From contig CAAEDD010000071.1 of NCBI GenBank assembly GCA_900754515.1, positions 1 to 15,821 of the forward strand: a stretch of DNA of 15,821 bases, in the 5' to 3' direction. The stretch comes from an uncultured Oscillospiraceae bacterium (GTDB taxonomy: Bacteria; Bacillota; Clostridia; Oscillospirales; Oscillospiraceae). Below the pieces are notes generated by a model. That model had not been told where the DNA came from. It worked only from the letters and a program-made list of their open reading frames with translations, and ran no database searches. Position numbers and translations under genes: made by a program. Positions 7,976 to 14,538 of this stretch are shown piece after piece (the stretch's first letter is position 1; every line of letters begins with the position of its first letter).

Positions 7976-7993
7976 TTTATTGGCTTTATTGGC
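7976..7993. repeat. Tandem 9-base repeat between divergent genes
   Basis: TTTATTGGC is repeated exactly head to tail (7976-7984, 7985-7993), with a third ATTGGC at 7967-7972. It lies 49 bases upstream of the plus-strand DUF4830 gene, in the 175-base divergent intergenic region. No convincing -35/-10 pair was found for either flanking gene, so this cluster may be where their promoters or operators lie. Confidence 0.4.
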
Positions 7994-8041
7994 AGCATAT
8001 TGTGCCCGAGACATGAATAGTCTGTCTTGAGGTGAGAGGGA

Positions 8042-8494
8042 ATGTTTAAAAGTCAAGTGCTGACCAAGAGAAAAGCCGCTTTGATCGTTGTTATACTGGC
8101 GGCTGTATTGCTGGGCCTGATACTTCTGCGCTGGTACAGCTCTCAAAAGAGCAGCTATGATATGTCCACTTTGGAGGGTCGGGAGGCCTTTCTTCTGGAG
8201 CTGGGCTGGGAGATAGACCGCGATACGGAGGAGTTCCGCACGGTGGTGGTGCCTGAAAAGCTGGAGGGCATAATGAGCCAATATAACCGCATGCAGCTGG
8301 CCCAGGGCTACGATTTAAACGAGCATCTGGGTGAGAGCTGTCAGCAATACAGCTATCAGCTTACCAATTACCCGGACAGCGACAGCCCTGTGTTCGTCAC
8401 ATTGTACATTCAGGGCAGTGAGCTTATCGCCGGGGATATACACACCAACGCCCTGAACGGTTTCATGCACGGATTGAAAAGGATATCAAAGTAG
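8042..8494 (+). CDS. Membrane-anchored DUF4830 protein
   Basis: A 150-residue protein with a short basic N-terminus (KSQVLTKRK), one hydrophobic helix (about 12-29) and an external domain (about 40-148). The domain matches DUF4830 as I know it: GREAFLLELGWEID (46-59), a middle YN-x-QLAQGYDL (81-92), the YQLTNYP strand (105-111) and the ending GDIHTNALNGFMHGL (131-145). The family is common in Clostridia; its function is not known. The ATG at 8042 follows AGGTGAGAGGG. The gene is alone on the plus strand, divergent from the GT-C gene, and ends before a strong terminator. Single-pass topology with the domain outside is inferred from the positive N-terminus. Confidence 0.82.
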   Translation: MFKSQVLTKRKAALIVVILAAVLLGLILLRWYSSQKSSYDMSTLEGREAFLLELGWEIDRDTEEFRTVVVPEKLEGIMSQYNRMQLAQGYDLNEHLGESCQQYSYQLTNYPDSDSPVFVTLYIQGSELIAGDIHTNALNGFMHGLKRISK

Positions 8495-8530
8495 TCCGTC
8501 CTGCTCTATGTGTCAGGCGCTAATAAAAAT

Positions 8531-8585
8531 CTGATGGCTTACGTTCCGGCATAGCCGGACCGTAAGCCATCAGGCCTGTTTTTTT
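8531..8585. terminator. Strong two-way terminator between convergent genes
   Basis: A 13-bp perfect stem, CTGATGGCTTACG (8531-8543) with CGTAAGCCATCAG (8561-8573). It continues past one mismatch into a second stem, TCCGG/CCGGA (8545-8549 with 8555-8559). Plus-strand transcripts then meet T7 at 8579-8585. Minus-strand transcripts meet the ATTTTTATTA complement of 8521-8530. It serves DUF4830 and the SGNH gene. Confidence 0.92.
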
Positions 8586-8600
8586 CAGATCTATCAAGTT

Positions 8601-10016
8601 TCACTTTCCTGACATCTGGAATCCGTCGGTATGGAAAAAATCCACCGTGTCCAAAAGCTTTCCGCAGTTGTAGTCGTATACCAGCATGGTAATGCCAAGA
8701 TCTCGGAAGCTGTATACTATACTGCCGTCTTCCGTCACTGCATTGAGTTCTCCGAAATCCACCTGGTAGTTTTTCCCGTCCAGCTGAAAGGCCAGTCCCA
8801 TGGGGCTGACAGTCCCGGAGGGCACATCGCTTATGAGCCAGGCGCCGCTGTCCTCCGAGAGCAGTTCCTCTTCAGGCACCCCCAAGGTGCTGAGTTCATG
8901 GGCAAAGCCAAGATAGGGCTCCCGCTTTTCCCAGTCTCCGTTCTTTATGAGCAGTACTGCCCGGCCGCCTCTCTTAAGTTCGGCAATATAGTCCTCGGCT
9001 TCGGTGATATCCAGCAGATACCCGTCGTTTATATTCTCCGCGTTTACATCCCAGCTTGCATAGTTCACATCACCCCGGTGGTCTGTCAGGGGCAGAGTTT
9101 CCATCAGTATCCTGCCAAGGGCAAGGCTAAGTTTTCTTGCCCCGCTCAGGTTAAGGTGAGTGTCAAAGTAAAAGTCTCCGCCGTCTATGCCCGTTTCATC
9201 CATCATCAGGTTGAAGTTGTAGAAATCCAGTCCCAGTTCTTCTGCCAGTTCAGAGACTACATTGCAATATGGCTGATACTTCTTCAGATCAGTGGTGGGA
9301 GTCTTTACCAGGATAAGCTTGATGCCATTTTCCCGGCAGAGGTCTACAATGTCCATAAAATATTTCATGGACTTGTCGCTTATCTCCGCAACGCTGTCTA
9401 TCTCCGAGGCTTCGGCCATATCGAAGTCCCCGTGACCGTAGAGGGCGTAGCTTCCCTTGTTGTTTACAAGCTCATCGGACCAGGGAAAGAACTGAAAATC
9501 CTCCTCAGTCAGCTCACCGTAGCGTTGGTGATACAGAGGCAGGCCCAGCAGCAGGGACACCCAGCGTTCCCTGGGAGCAGTGGCCTTTACCGCCTCCAGC
9601 TTGTTCAGGCTCAGGTGCATCCCCGCAACATTTTTCAGCTGTGTGGCCTCGTCGGCGTATTCCCAGTCATAGCTCAGGCCTCCTATCTCCAGCACTACAA
9701 CCTCAGGCTGCTGAGTCTTCAGAGCCTCCACCAGGAAATGGTAGGTATTCCACATGGGCTGTACACCACCCCAAAGGGCAAAGGCGGATATGCCGTACTC
9801 CTGCCACAGGGTAGCTGTGTCTGCATGCACACCCATATGGCTGTTGCCCATGAGAAGTACATCCACAGTGCCCGGCTCCTGGGCATAGAAGCTCTCCATG
9901 GGTTTCACGCCGTCATAGCGCTTTATCAGCAATATTCTGTCCAGCGTCCACACCGAGGCCAGTGTGAAAGCAAAAATAAGCAGCAGAGCAAGGCTGCGTC
10001 TGATAATCTTACTCAT
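8601..10016 (-). CDS. SGNH/AlgJ-like O-acyltransferase partner with extra C-terminal domain
   Basis: A 471-residue protein anchored by an N-terminal helix (about 8-25), with the rest outside. The SGNH-type fold shows LLMGNSHMGVH (54-64), with S59 as the expected nucleophile, and FDTHLNLSG (284-292), with D285 and H287 completing the triad. Such proteins (AlgJ, AlgX, PatB, DltD types) hand acyl groups from an MBOAT channel to a surface polymer; the MBOAT gene lies three bases upstream. After the SGNH part ends (about 310) there is an additional region of roughly 130 residues (about 335-471) with β-rich stretches RAVLLIKNGDW (352-362), GAWLISDVPSG (391-401) and GITMLVYDYNCGKLLD (441-456). The ATG at 10016 has no strong ribosome site, consistent with translational coupling. 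The polymer and acyl group are unknown. Confidence 0.82.
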   Translation of the reverse strand: MSKIIRRSLALLLIFAFTLASVWTLDRILLIKRYDGVKPMESFYAQEPGTVDVLLMGNSHMGVHADTATLWQEYGISAFALWGGVQPMWNTYHFLVEALKTQQPEVVVLEIGGLSYDWEYADEATQLKNVAGMHLSLNKLEAVKATAPRERWVSLLLGLPLYHQRYGELTEEDFQFFPWSDELVNNKGSYALYGHGDFDMAEASEIDSVAEISDKSMKYFMDIVDLCRENGIKLILVKTPTTDLKKYQPYCNVVSELAEELGLDFYNFNLMMDETGIDGGDFYFDTHLNLSGARKLSLALGRILMETLPLTDHRGDVNYASWDVNAENINDGYLLDITEAEDYIAELKRGGRAVLLIKNGDWEKREPYLGFAHELSTLGVPEEELLSEDSGAWLISDVPSGTVSPMGLAFQLDGKNYQVDFGELNAVTEDGSIVYSFRDLGITMLVYDYNCGKLLDTVDFFHTDGFQMSGK

Positions 10017-10019
10017 GGC

Positions 10020-11462
10020 CTAAAACCCCGCATATATGAAGGCGCTGGCGGAATACTCCCCGCCGTAGGCCCCGAAGACCAAAATAACAATAAACATGGC
10101 CCAGCACAGCAGGGCTCTGGCCGCCATACCCTGTTTGAGTATGCAGCCGCTGTCAAAGCCCTTCTCCCGCAGGACCGACACGAGGCCCAGCAGTCCCAGG
10201 GCAAAGAGCAATATCGCCCAGTCCAGGGAGCTTATTCCGAAGGCTGTGAGGCTGCCGTCAAAGAGAGCCCAGGGGGTAAGGCCCCGGAGCATGTTCCGGC
10301 AGTACACCAGAGCCTTTGCCAGATTCTCCGAACGGAAAAATATCCAGGCAAAGCTCACAAGGGAAAAGGTGATGAAGCGCTGCCCCAGCCTGAAGGCGGC
10401 CCTGGACCTGTCTATCCCGAGCCGGTCATAAAGAGCGCTGCGCCAGGGTCTGGTAATATGTCCGGCAATCTGGTAAAAGCCGTGGAGGGCCCCCCAGAGC
10501 ACAAAGCTCCAGGCCGCCCCATGCCACAGTCCGCTTACCAAAAATACTATGAATATGTTTACATAACGTCTGGTCCTTCCCCTGCGATTGCCGCCCAGCG
10601 GGAAGTAGAGGTATTCCGTGAACCAGCTGGTGAGAGAGATATGCCACCGGCGCCAGAAGTCCTGAATGTCGGTTGCCAGATAGGGCTGGCGAAAATTGTC
10701 CTTCAGTCTGAAGCCAAAGAGACGGGAGACGGCAATGGCCATATAGCTGTAGCCTGCAAAGTCGGCATATATCTGAAAGGTATAGGCCAGAGAGTTCACC
10801 ATCAGTACCACGCCGGTATAATCATAGTACTCCTGGAAGAGCCTGTCGGTCATCAGGGCCAGGCGGTCTGCAATGACCAGTTTTAAAAATGCACCCCAGA
10901 GAAAGCACAGCATGAAAAAGCTGAAATCCTCATATCTCAGCTGCCGTTTCTCCCGTATCTGGGGCAGCAGCTCCCGCCCCTTCTGTATGGGGCCGGACAC
11001 CACCGTTGGAAAGAAACAGACAAAAAGCCCGTAGTTTATGGGATTTTCCTCTGCCTCCAGCTTTCCGTTATACAAATCAAACAGATAGGAACAGCTCTGG
11101 AACACATAGAAGCTCAGGCCCACCGGCAGCAGTATCTCCGGCAGGCTGAAATTCAAACCCGTAAGGTTGCGTATGCTGCCCAGGGCAAAGTCCGTGTACT
11201 TGAACACCAGCAGCACCAACAGGTTCAGCACTGCAGCAGCTATGTATATACGCCTCTGTCGCTTCCCCAGCAAACCACCCAGATAGCTAACGGCAGTGCA
11301 GCCAATGAGCAGCAGCAGATATTTAATATCATAGCTTGCATAAAACACCAGGCTTGCCAGCAGCAGGACGGCGTTCTGCCCTCCTGCACTTCTCATCAGG
11401 GCATAGGCCAGAAAGCACAGGGGCAGGAACAGCGCCCAGAACTGTAGGTTTACAAATGACAT
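10020..11462 (-). CDS. MBOAT-family O-acyltransferase, AlgI/DltB-like
   Basis: A 480-residue polytopic protein that moves acyl groups, usually acetyl, across the membrane for O-acylation of a cell-surface polymer. MBOAT landmarks are DFWRRWHISLTSWF (268-281), YLYFPLGGNRRG (284-295) and the active-site region GLWHGAAWSFVLWGALHG (311-328), with H314 as the expected catalytic histidine and H327 nearby. Length and order fit AlgI. The ATG at 11462 has GGAG five bases upstream and begins 33 bases after asnA. The next gene on the strand, an SGNH protein, starts three bases after this one's stop: the usual two-gene acylation pair. No dlt genes (dltA, dltC) are nearby, so D-alanylation is less likely than polysaccharide or peptidoglycan acetylation. 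Confidence 0.92.
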   Translation of the reverse strand: MSFVNLQFWALFLPLCFLAYALMRSAGGQNAVLLLASLVFYASYDIKYLLLLIGCTAVSYLGGLLGKRQRRIYIAAAVLNLLVLLVFKYTDFALGSIRNLTGLNFSLPEILLPVGLSFYVFQSCSYLFDLYNGKLEAEENPINYGLFVCFFPTVVSGPIQKGRELLPQIREKRQLRYEDFSFFMLCFLWGAFLKLVIADRLALMTDRLFQEYYDYTGVVLMVNSLAYTFQIYADFAGYSYMAIAVSRLFGFRLKDNFRQPYLATDIQDFWRRWHISLTSWFTEYLYFPLGGNRRGRTRRYVNIFIVFLVSGLWHGAAWSFVLWGALHGFYQIAGHITRPWRSALYDRLGIDRSRAAFRLGQRFITFSLVSFAWIFFRSENLAKALVYCRNMLRGLTPWALFDGSLTAFGISSLDWAILLFALGLLGLVSVLREKGFDSGCILKQGMAARALLCWAMFIVILVFGAYGGEYSASAFIYAGF

Positions 11463-11495
11463 ATACGCTCCGTTCCGCCGCAGCGTAGCGGCAGC

Positions 11496-12509
11496 TTAAA
11501 GCAGGATGACTCCCGCCTCCTCGCATTTCTCCACTGTTGTCTCGTCCCAGATAGAGGCCTGCACCTCGCCGATGTGGGCCTTGCCCAGCAGCAGCATGGA
11601 GAGCCTTGACTGGCCGATGCCACCGCCGATGGTCAGGGGCAGTTCCCCGTTCAGCAGGGCCTTGTGGTAGGGCAGCTCCCTGCGGCTGTCACAGCCGGCC
11701 ATTGTAAGCTGCCGGTCCATGGCCTCCGGATCGACTCTGATGCCCATGGAAGATATCTCCATGGCGCAGCCCAAAACGTCATACCAGAACATGATATCCC
11801 CGTTCAGTGCCCAGTCATCGTAGTCCGGGGCCCTACCGTCGTGAGGCTTGCCGGACTTCAGGGGGGCGCCGATGCCTATAATGAAAGCGGTACCGTGTTC
11901 CTTGAGATAGGCATTCTCCCGCTCCTTGGAGCTGAGACCGGGATACATGTCCTCCAGCTGTTGGGAAGTGACAAAGCTCACCTGCCTGTTCAGCTTGGGC
12001 AGGACGGACAGTTGAGGATAGATGGCCTGCATGGTATCCTGAGTGTCGCAGATGGCGGAGACGATGTCCATTACCGTGAGTTTCAGGTAGTCCAGATTCC
12101 TGTTCTCCTGAAGTATCACCTTTTCCCAGTCCCACTGATCCACATAGACGGAGTGGAGGTTGTCCAGCTCATCCTCGTCCCGGCGGATGGCGTTCATATC
12201 GGTATATATGCCCTTGCCGGGATAGAATCCATAGCGCTTGAGGGCCAGACGCTTCCACTTGGCCAGGGACTGCACCACCTCCGCCCTGTGCTCGGAGCGG
12301 AGAATATCGAAAGATACCGGGCGCTCATAACCATTCAGATTATCATTAAGACCGGAATTTTCATCCACAAACAGCGGGGCGGATACCCGGTACAGATTCA
12401 GCTTTGCCCCCAGGTTATCTTCAAAGAGCCGCTTTAACAGGCTTATAGCCTTCTGCGTATCATAGATGGAGAGTATGCTTTTATAGTTCTTGGGGATTAC
12501 GGTTTTCAT
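11496..12509 (-). CDS. asnA: Aspartate–ammonia ligase (asparagine synthetase A)
   Basis: Makes asparagine from aspartate, ammonia and ATP in the cytoplasm. The 337 residues are close to the roughly 330 of other AsnA proteins. Recognisable parts are the start KNYKSILSIYDTQKAI (7-22), NLNGYERPVSFD (57-68), the VDQWDWEKVI segment (123-132) and the class-II-synthetase-like motif 3 GGGIGQSRLSMLLL (295-308). The ATG overlaps the stop of the DUF4364 gene as ATGA, and an AGGAGA sits in the last codons of that gene, so translation is coupled. I found no T-box leader in the short region before the shared promoter, although asparagine genes in Firmicutes often have one. The MBOAT gene starts 33 bases downstream and may be co-transcribed by read-through; a small GCCGC/GCGGC hairpin (11477-11492) is in the gap. 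Confidence 0.96.
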   Translation of the reverse strand: MKTVIPKNYKSILSIYDTQKAISLLKRLFEDNLGAKLNLYRVSAPLFVDENSGLNDNLNGYERPVSFDILRSEHRAEVVQSLAKWKRLALKRYGFYPGKGIYTDMNAIRRDEDELDNLHSVYVDQWDWEKVILQENRNLDYLKLTVMDIVSAICDTQDTMQAIYPQLSVLPKLNRQVSFVTSQQLEDMYPGLSSKERENAYLKEHGTAFIIGIGAPLKSGKPHDGRAPDYDDWALNGDIMFWYDVLGCAMEISSMGIRVDPEAMDRQLTMAGCDSRRELPYHKALLNGELPLTIGGGIGQSRLSMLLLGKAHIGEVQASIWDETTVEKCEEAGVILL

Positions 12510-13060
12510 TTATTTTTCTCCTGCTTCTTTTTTTCTTTCTCGTCCTTCCGGCTCAGCAGCTCCACTATCTTCTGATAGTAGCCCTCTGCATCCCGGCGGA
12601 AATTTTTCTGTATCTGTTTGGCCTGTTCCTCGTTGGCGCAGAGGAAGCTGAGGCGTATGATCTCCCCCACCCCGTCGGACATAGCCAGCTCCACCGTGAC
12701 GCCCCCGGGGCTGTCGTGGTGCTTTGCGGTTATCATGGCGGCCCGGCGCATCCGCTCCTCCACGGGAGCTATGAGCTTCTGGGCCTTGGAGCGTACGGAA
12801 TAGGGCAGACTGCTCTCCACGGCATCGGCGTTGCGAGCCCCTTTTTCCGTTATGCAATAGCCATCCTCATTTTCAGTGACATGCCCGGTTTCCACCAGCT
12901 CCGCCAGGCAGTCGGAGTAGTCGAAATAGCCCACGCCGCTGTCGCACTGGCACAGCTCCGCCAGGGTTTCCGGGTCCACCGTCCCCGGCAGGCGGCGAAG
13001 GATATACAGTATGAGTATCTTTATATCCAGCTTTTCATGGATGAATCCCAGACGTCCCAT
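12506..13060 (-). CDS. DUF4364 winged-helix-like protein
   Basis: A 184-residue cytoplasmic protein. Residues about 8-75 read as a winged helix-turn-helix (DIKILILYILRRLPG, then a recognition-like segment and ITEKGA at 69-74). The middle is mixed, and the C-terminus is a charged Lys/Glu tail. It matches the Clostridia family DUF4364, which is thought to be regulatory but has no proven target. The frame opens as far as 13117, but this would include the promoter's -35 box; the ATG at 13060 has GGAGG (13066-13070) five bases before it and is my choice. The stop overlaps asnA's start. A regulator coupled to asnA could control amide supply or the acylation genes beyond it; this is only inference. 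Confidence 0.85.
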   Translation of the reverse strand: MGRLGFIHEKLDIKILILYILRRLPGTVDPETLAELCQCDSGVGYFDYSDCLAELVETGHVTENEDGYCITEKGARNADAVESSLPYSVRSKAQKLIAPVEERMRRAAMITAKHHDSPGGVTVELAMSDGVGEIIRLSFLCANEEQAKQIQKNFRRDAEGYYQKIVELLSRKDEKEKKKQEKNK

Positions 13061-13087
13061 GAGCACCTCCGAACAATAATTCATTAT

Positions 13088-13117
13088 ATTATATACTGTA
13101 TACCCGGCTTTTTTCAA
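13088..13117 (-). promoter_or_regulatory. Sigma-A-like promoter for DUF4364–asnA
   Basis: Minus strand: -35 TTGAAA (13112-13117), an 18-base spacer, and a perfect -10 TATAAT (13088-13093). A second TATAAT overlaps at 13083-13088. The transcript should start near 13081, about 20 bases before the ATG at 13060, giving a very short leader. Confidence 0.75.
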
Positions 13118-13124
13118 GTCTTAA

Positions 13125-13153
13125 TTGACACACTGCCGTCCCGCTTGCATACA
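13125..13153 (+). promoter_or_regulatory. Possible promoter for the Cys-rich gene
   Basis: Perfect -35 TTGACA (13125-13130), a 17-base spacer, then a weak -10 CATACA (13148-13153). The -35 box is only seven bases from the -35 box of the divergent promoter. The poor -10 leaves room for another sigma factor or for activation. The leader holds a TGAAG/CTTCA inverted repeat (13160-13172). Confidence 0.45.
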
Positions 13154-13196
13154 CTGTACTGAAGATTCTTCAATCCAGACAATAGGAGGTATATCC

Positions 13197-13991
13197 ATGG
13201 CCGACAGAGTTGTGCCCGGGCCTGTTGAAAGCTCGGCAAACATTCGAGAAGCCGTATGCATCAATACAAGAAAGATATTCGACAGCTGCAGAGATAAGGA
13301 CTGCGTTGATGATCTGAGGGTTTTCCCCACCGTATCTTCCCAGTCCTACATAGAAAATGCCCTGAGTATCCGCCCCAAGCGGGCAGAGCTGCTCTATGTA
13401 GACGTAAATGTGGAACCGGTGACCTTCAACCGGGGCTGCTACACCGTTGACTGCACTTATTTCTATCGCATCACCGCCGAAACCTTCCCTGCCGGCCAGA
13501 CCTGCACCGGCCTTGCGGTGTTTGACAAAAGGGTAATGCTCTTTGGCAGCGTGGGCAGTGTCAAGTCCTTCTCCTCCGACAGTGTGCTGCCGGTGGCGGA
13601 TATAGACGACCTGCCCATAGCGGTGGTGAACTCCGTGGACCCCATCTGCCTGCACTGCAAGCTGGTGGATGCCGAATGCCTGCTGCCCACGGAATTGGAG
13701 CAGCGCAGTATCCCCTCTTTCATAACCGCCGCCTTCAACGAGTCCCTGATCCTCACGGACACCGCCCGGCGCTGGTTTGCCACCATAGGCCAGTTCAGCA
13801 TTATCCGCTTGGAGCGGGATACCCAGCTGCTCATACCTGCCTATGACTACTGCCTGCCCGATAAGGAGTGCCCCGGCACCATCACCGAGGATGACCCATG
13901 CACCCTCTTCAGCCGCATCCGCTTCCCTGTGGAGGAGTTCTTTCCTCCCGACAGCGTCTGCGACTGCGACGACTATCGCAGCATGAAATAA
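13197..13991 (+). CDS. Conserved cysteine-rich protein of unknown function
   Basis: A 264-residue protein with 14 cysteines (C21, C31, C36, C81, C86, C103, C151, C154, C161, C219, C225, C235, C255, C257). It has no signal peptide and no membrane helix, and several Cys pairs sit next to acidic residues. Clear stretches are AVCINTRKIFDSCRDKDCVDD (from 19), ELLYVDVNVEPVTFNRG (64-80), TGLAVFDKRVMLFGS (104-118), FSIIRLERDTQLLIPAYDY (200-218) and RIRFPVEEFFPPD (240-252). I recognise the pattern as a widespread conserved hypothetical family of Clostridia but can name no function. The ATG at 13197 has AGGAGG seven bases before it; an in-frame ATG at 13125 lies within the promoter. It is monocistronic, divergent from DUF4364, and ends at a terminator. 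The cysteines could bind metal or cross-link into a structure such as a spore layer; both are guesses. Confidence 0.85.
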   Translation: MADRVVPGPVESSANIREAVCINTRKIFDSCRDKDCVDDLRVFPTVSSQSYIENALSIRPKRAELLYVDVNVEPVTFNRGCYTVDCTYFYRITAETFPAGQTCTGLAVFDKRVMLFGSVGSVKSFSSDSVLPVADIDDLPIAVVNSVDPICLHCKLVDAECLLPTELEQRSIPSFITAAFNESLILTDTARRWFATIGQFSIIRLERDTQLLIPAYDYCLPDKECPGTITEDDPCTLFSRIRFPVEEFFPPDSVCDCDDYRSMK

Positions 13992-14021
13992 AAAAAGCCT
14001 CCCGTCGGGGAGGCTTTTTTT
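13991..14021. terminator. Two-way terminator
   Basis: The stem AGCCTCCC (13996-14003) pairs with GGGAGGCT (14008-14015) around the tetraloop GTCG. It is flanked by A6 on the left and T7 on the right (14015-14021), so the stem can lengthen through A-T pairs and works on both strands. It separates the Cys-rich gene from the convergent flavodoxin-like gene. Confidence 0.93.
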
Positions 14022-14049
14022 ATTTTCAAATACGACCCTAAACAGGAAT

Positions 14050-14538
14050 TCACTTTACCCCGGCTACAACAGCTTTCAGCCGGTTCAGGTCGTCCATGTC
14101 CGGATGGTTCAGGGCAGCGTCAAAGTTTGCCAGCATGGTACTGCGCCGGGGACTGTCTTCCATTTGGAGATAGCGCTCCCGCACGCTCTGGGGCATTTTT
14201 CCCTGGCACATATAGCTGCCTATGAGGCGTACCTGGGGAGCCAGCACAGCCTTCACTCTGCCCAATATCTGCTCAAAATAGGCCGGGGCTCCTCCAAATC
14301 CTGCGGTACCGAAAAGGAAGATCTCCTGTCCCGTGAGGTTTTTCAAAAACTCTGCGCTGGCCTCATCGCAGCTGCCCTTGTCCGTCCAGAACCCGGCATA
14401 AATCCGGTCTGCCTCCAGAGCCTTGGCACTTGGTTGGCCGAAATATACACAGTTTTCCTCGGGCAGAAATTCTTTCAGGGCCTGGGCCAGCATGGCGGTG
14501 TTCCCCGTACGGCTGCTGTAAACAATAGAATAAGTCAT
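14050..14538 (-). CDS. bilS: Flavodoxin-like protein, BilS-type partner of bilirubin reductase
   Basis: A 162-residue flavodoxin-fold protein that likely binds FMN. The phosphate loop is SSRTGNT (8-14), directly after the first strand; the second flavin-side loop is FGTAGFGGAPAYF (76-88). The ATG overlaps the stop of the reductase gene as ATGA, so the two proteins are probably made together. In the bilirubin-reducing operon described from gut Clostridia, a flavodoxin-like protein (BilS) accompanies the reductase and may supply electrons. The assignment rests on this neighbourhood, because flavodoxin-like sequences alone are not diagnostic. It is followed by a terminator, so it is the last gene of the operon. 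Confidence 0.75.
   Translation of the reverse strand: MTYSIVYSSRTGNTAMLAQALKEFLPEENCVYFGQPSAKALEADRIYAGFWTDKGSCDEASAEFLKNLTGQEIFLFGTAGFGGAPAYFEQILGRVKAVLAPQVRLIGSYMCQGKMPQSVRERYLQMEDSPRRSTMLANFDAALNHPDMDDLNRLKAVVAGVK

Noticed and set aside
8631..10886. A 751-codon plus-strand open frame opposite the SGNH and MBOAT genes
   Set aside because: It mirrors two well-recognised minus-strand genes, has no ribosome site or recognisable domain, and its His/Gln/Gly-rich product is typical of an antisense frame in GC-rich codons.
11477..11492. GCCGC/GCGGC hairpin between asnA and MBOAT as a terminator
   Set aside because: Five-base stem with no T-run. It is more likely neutral or a minor translation effect, so read-through is expected.
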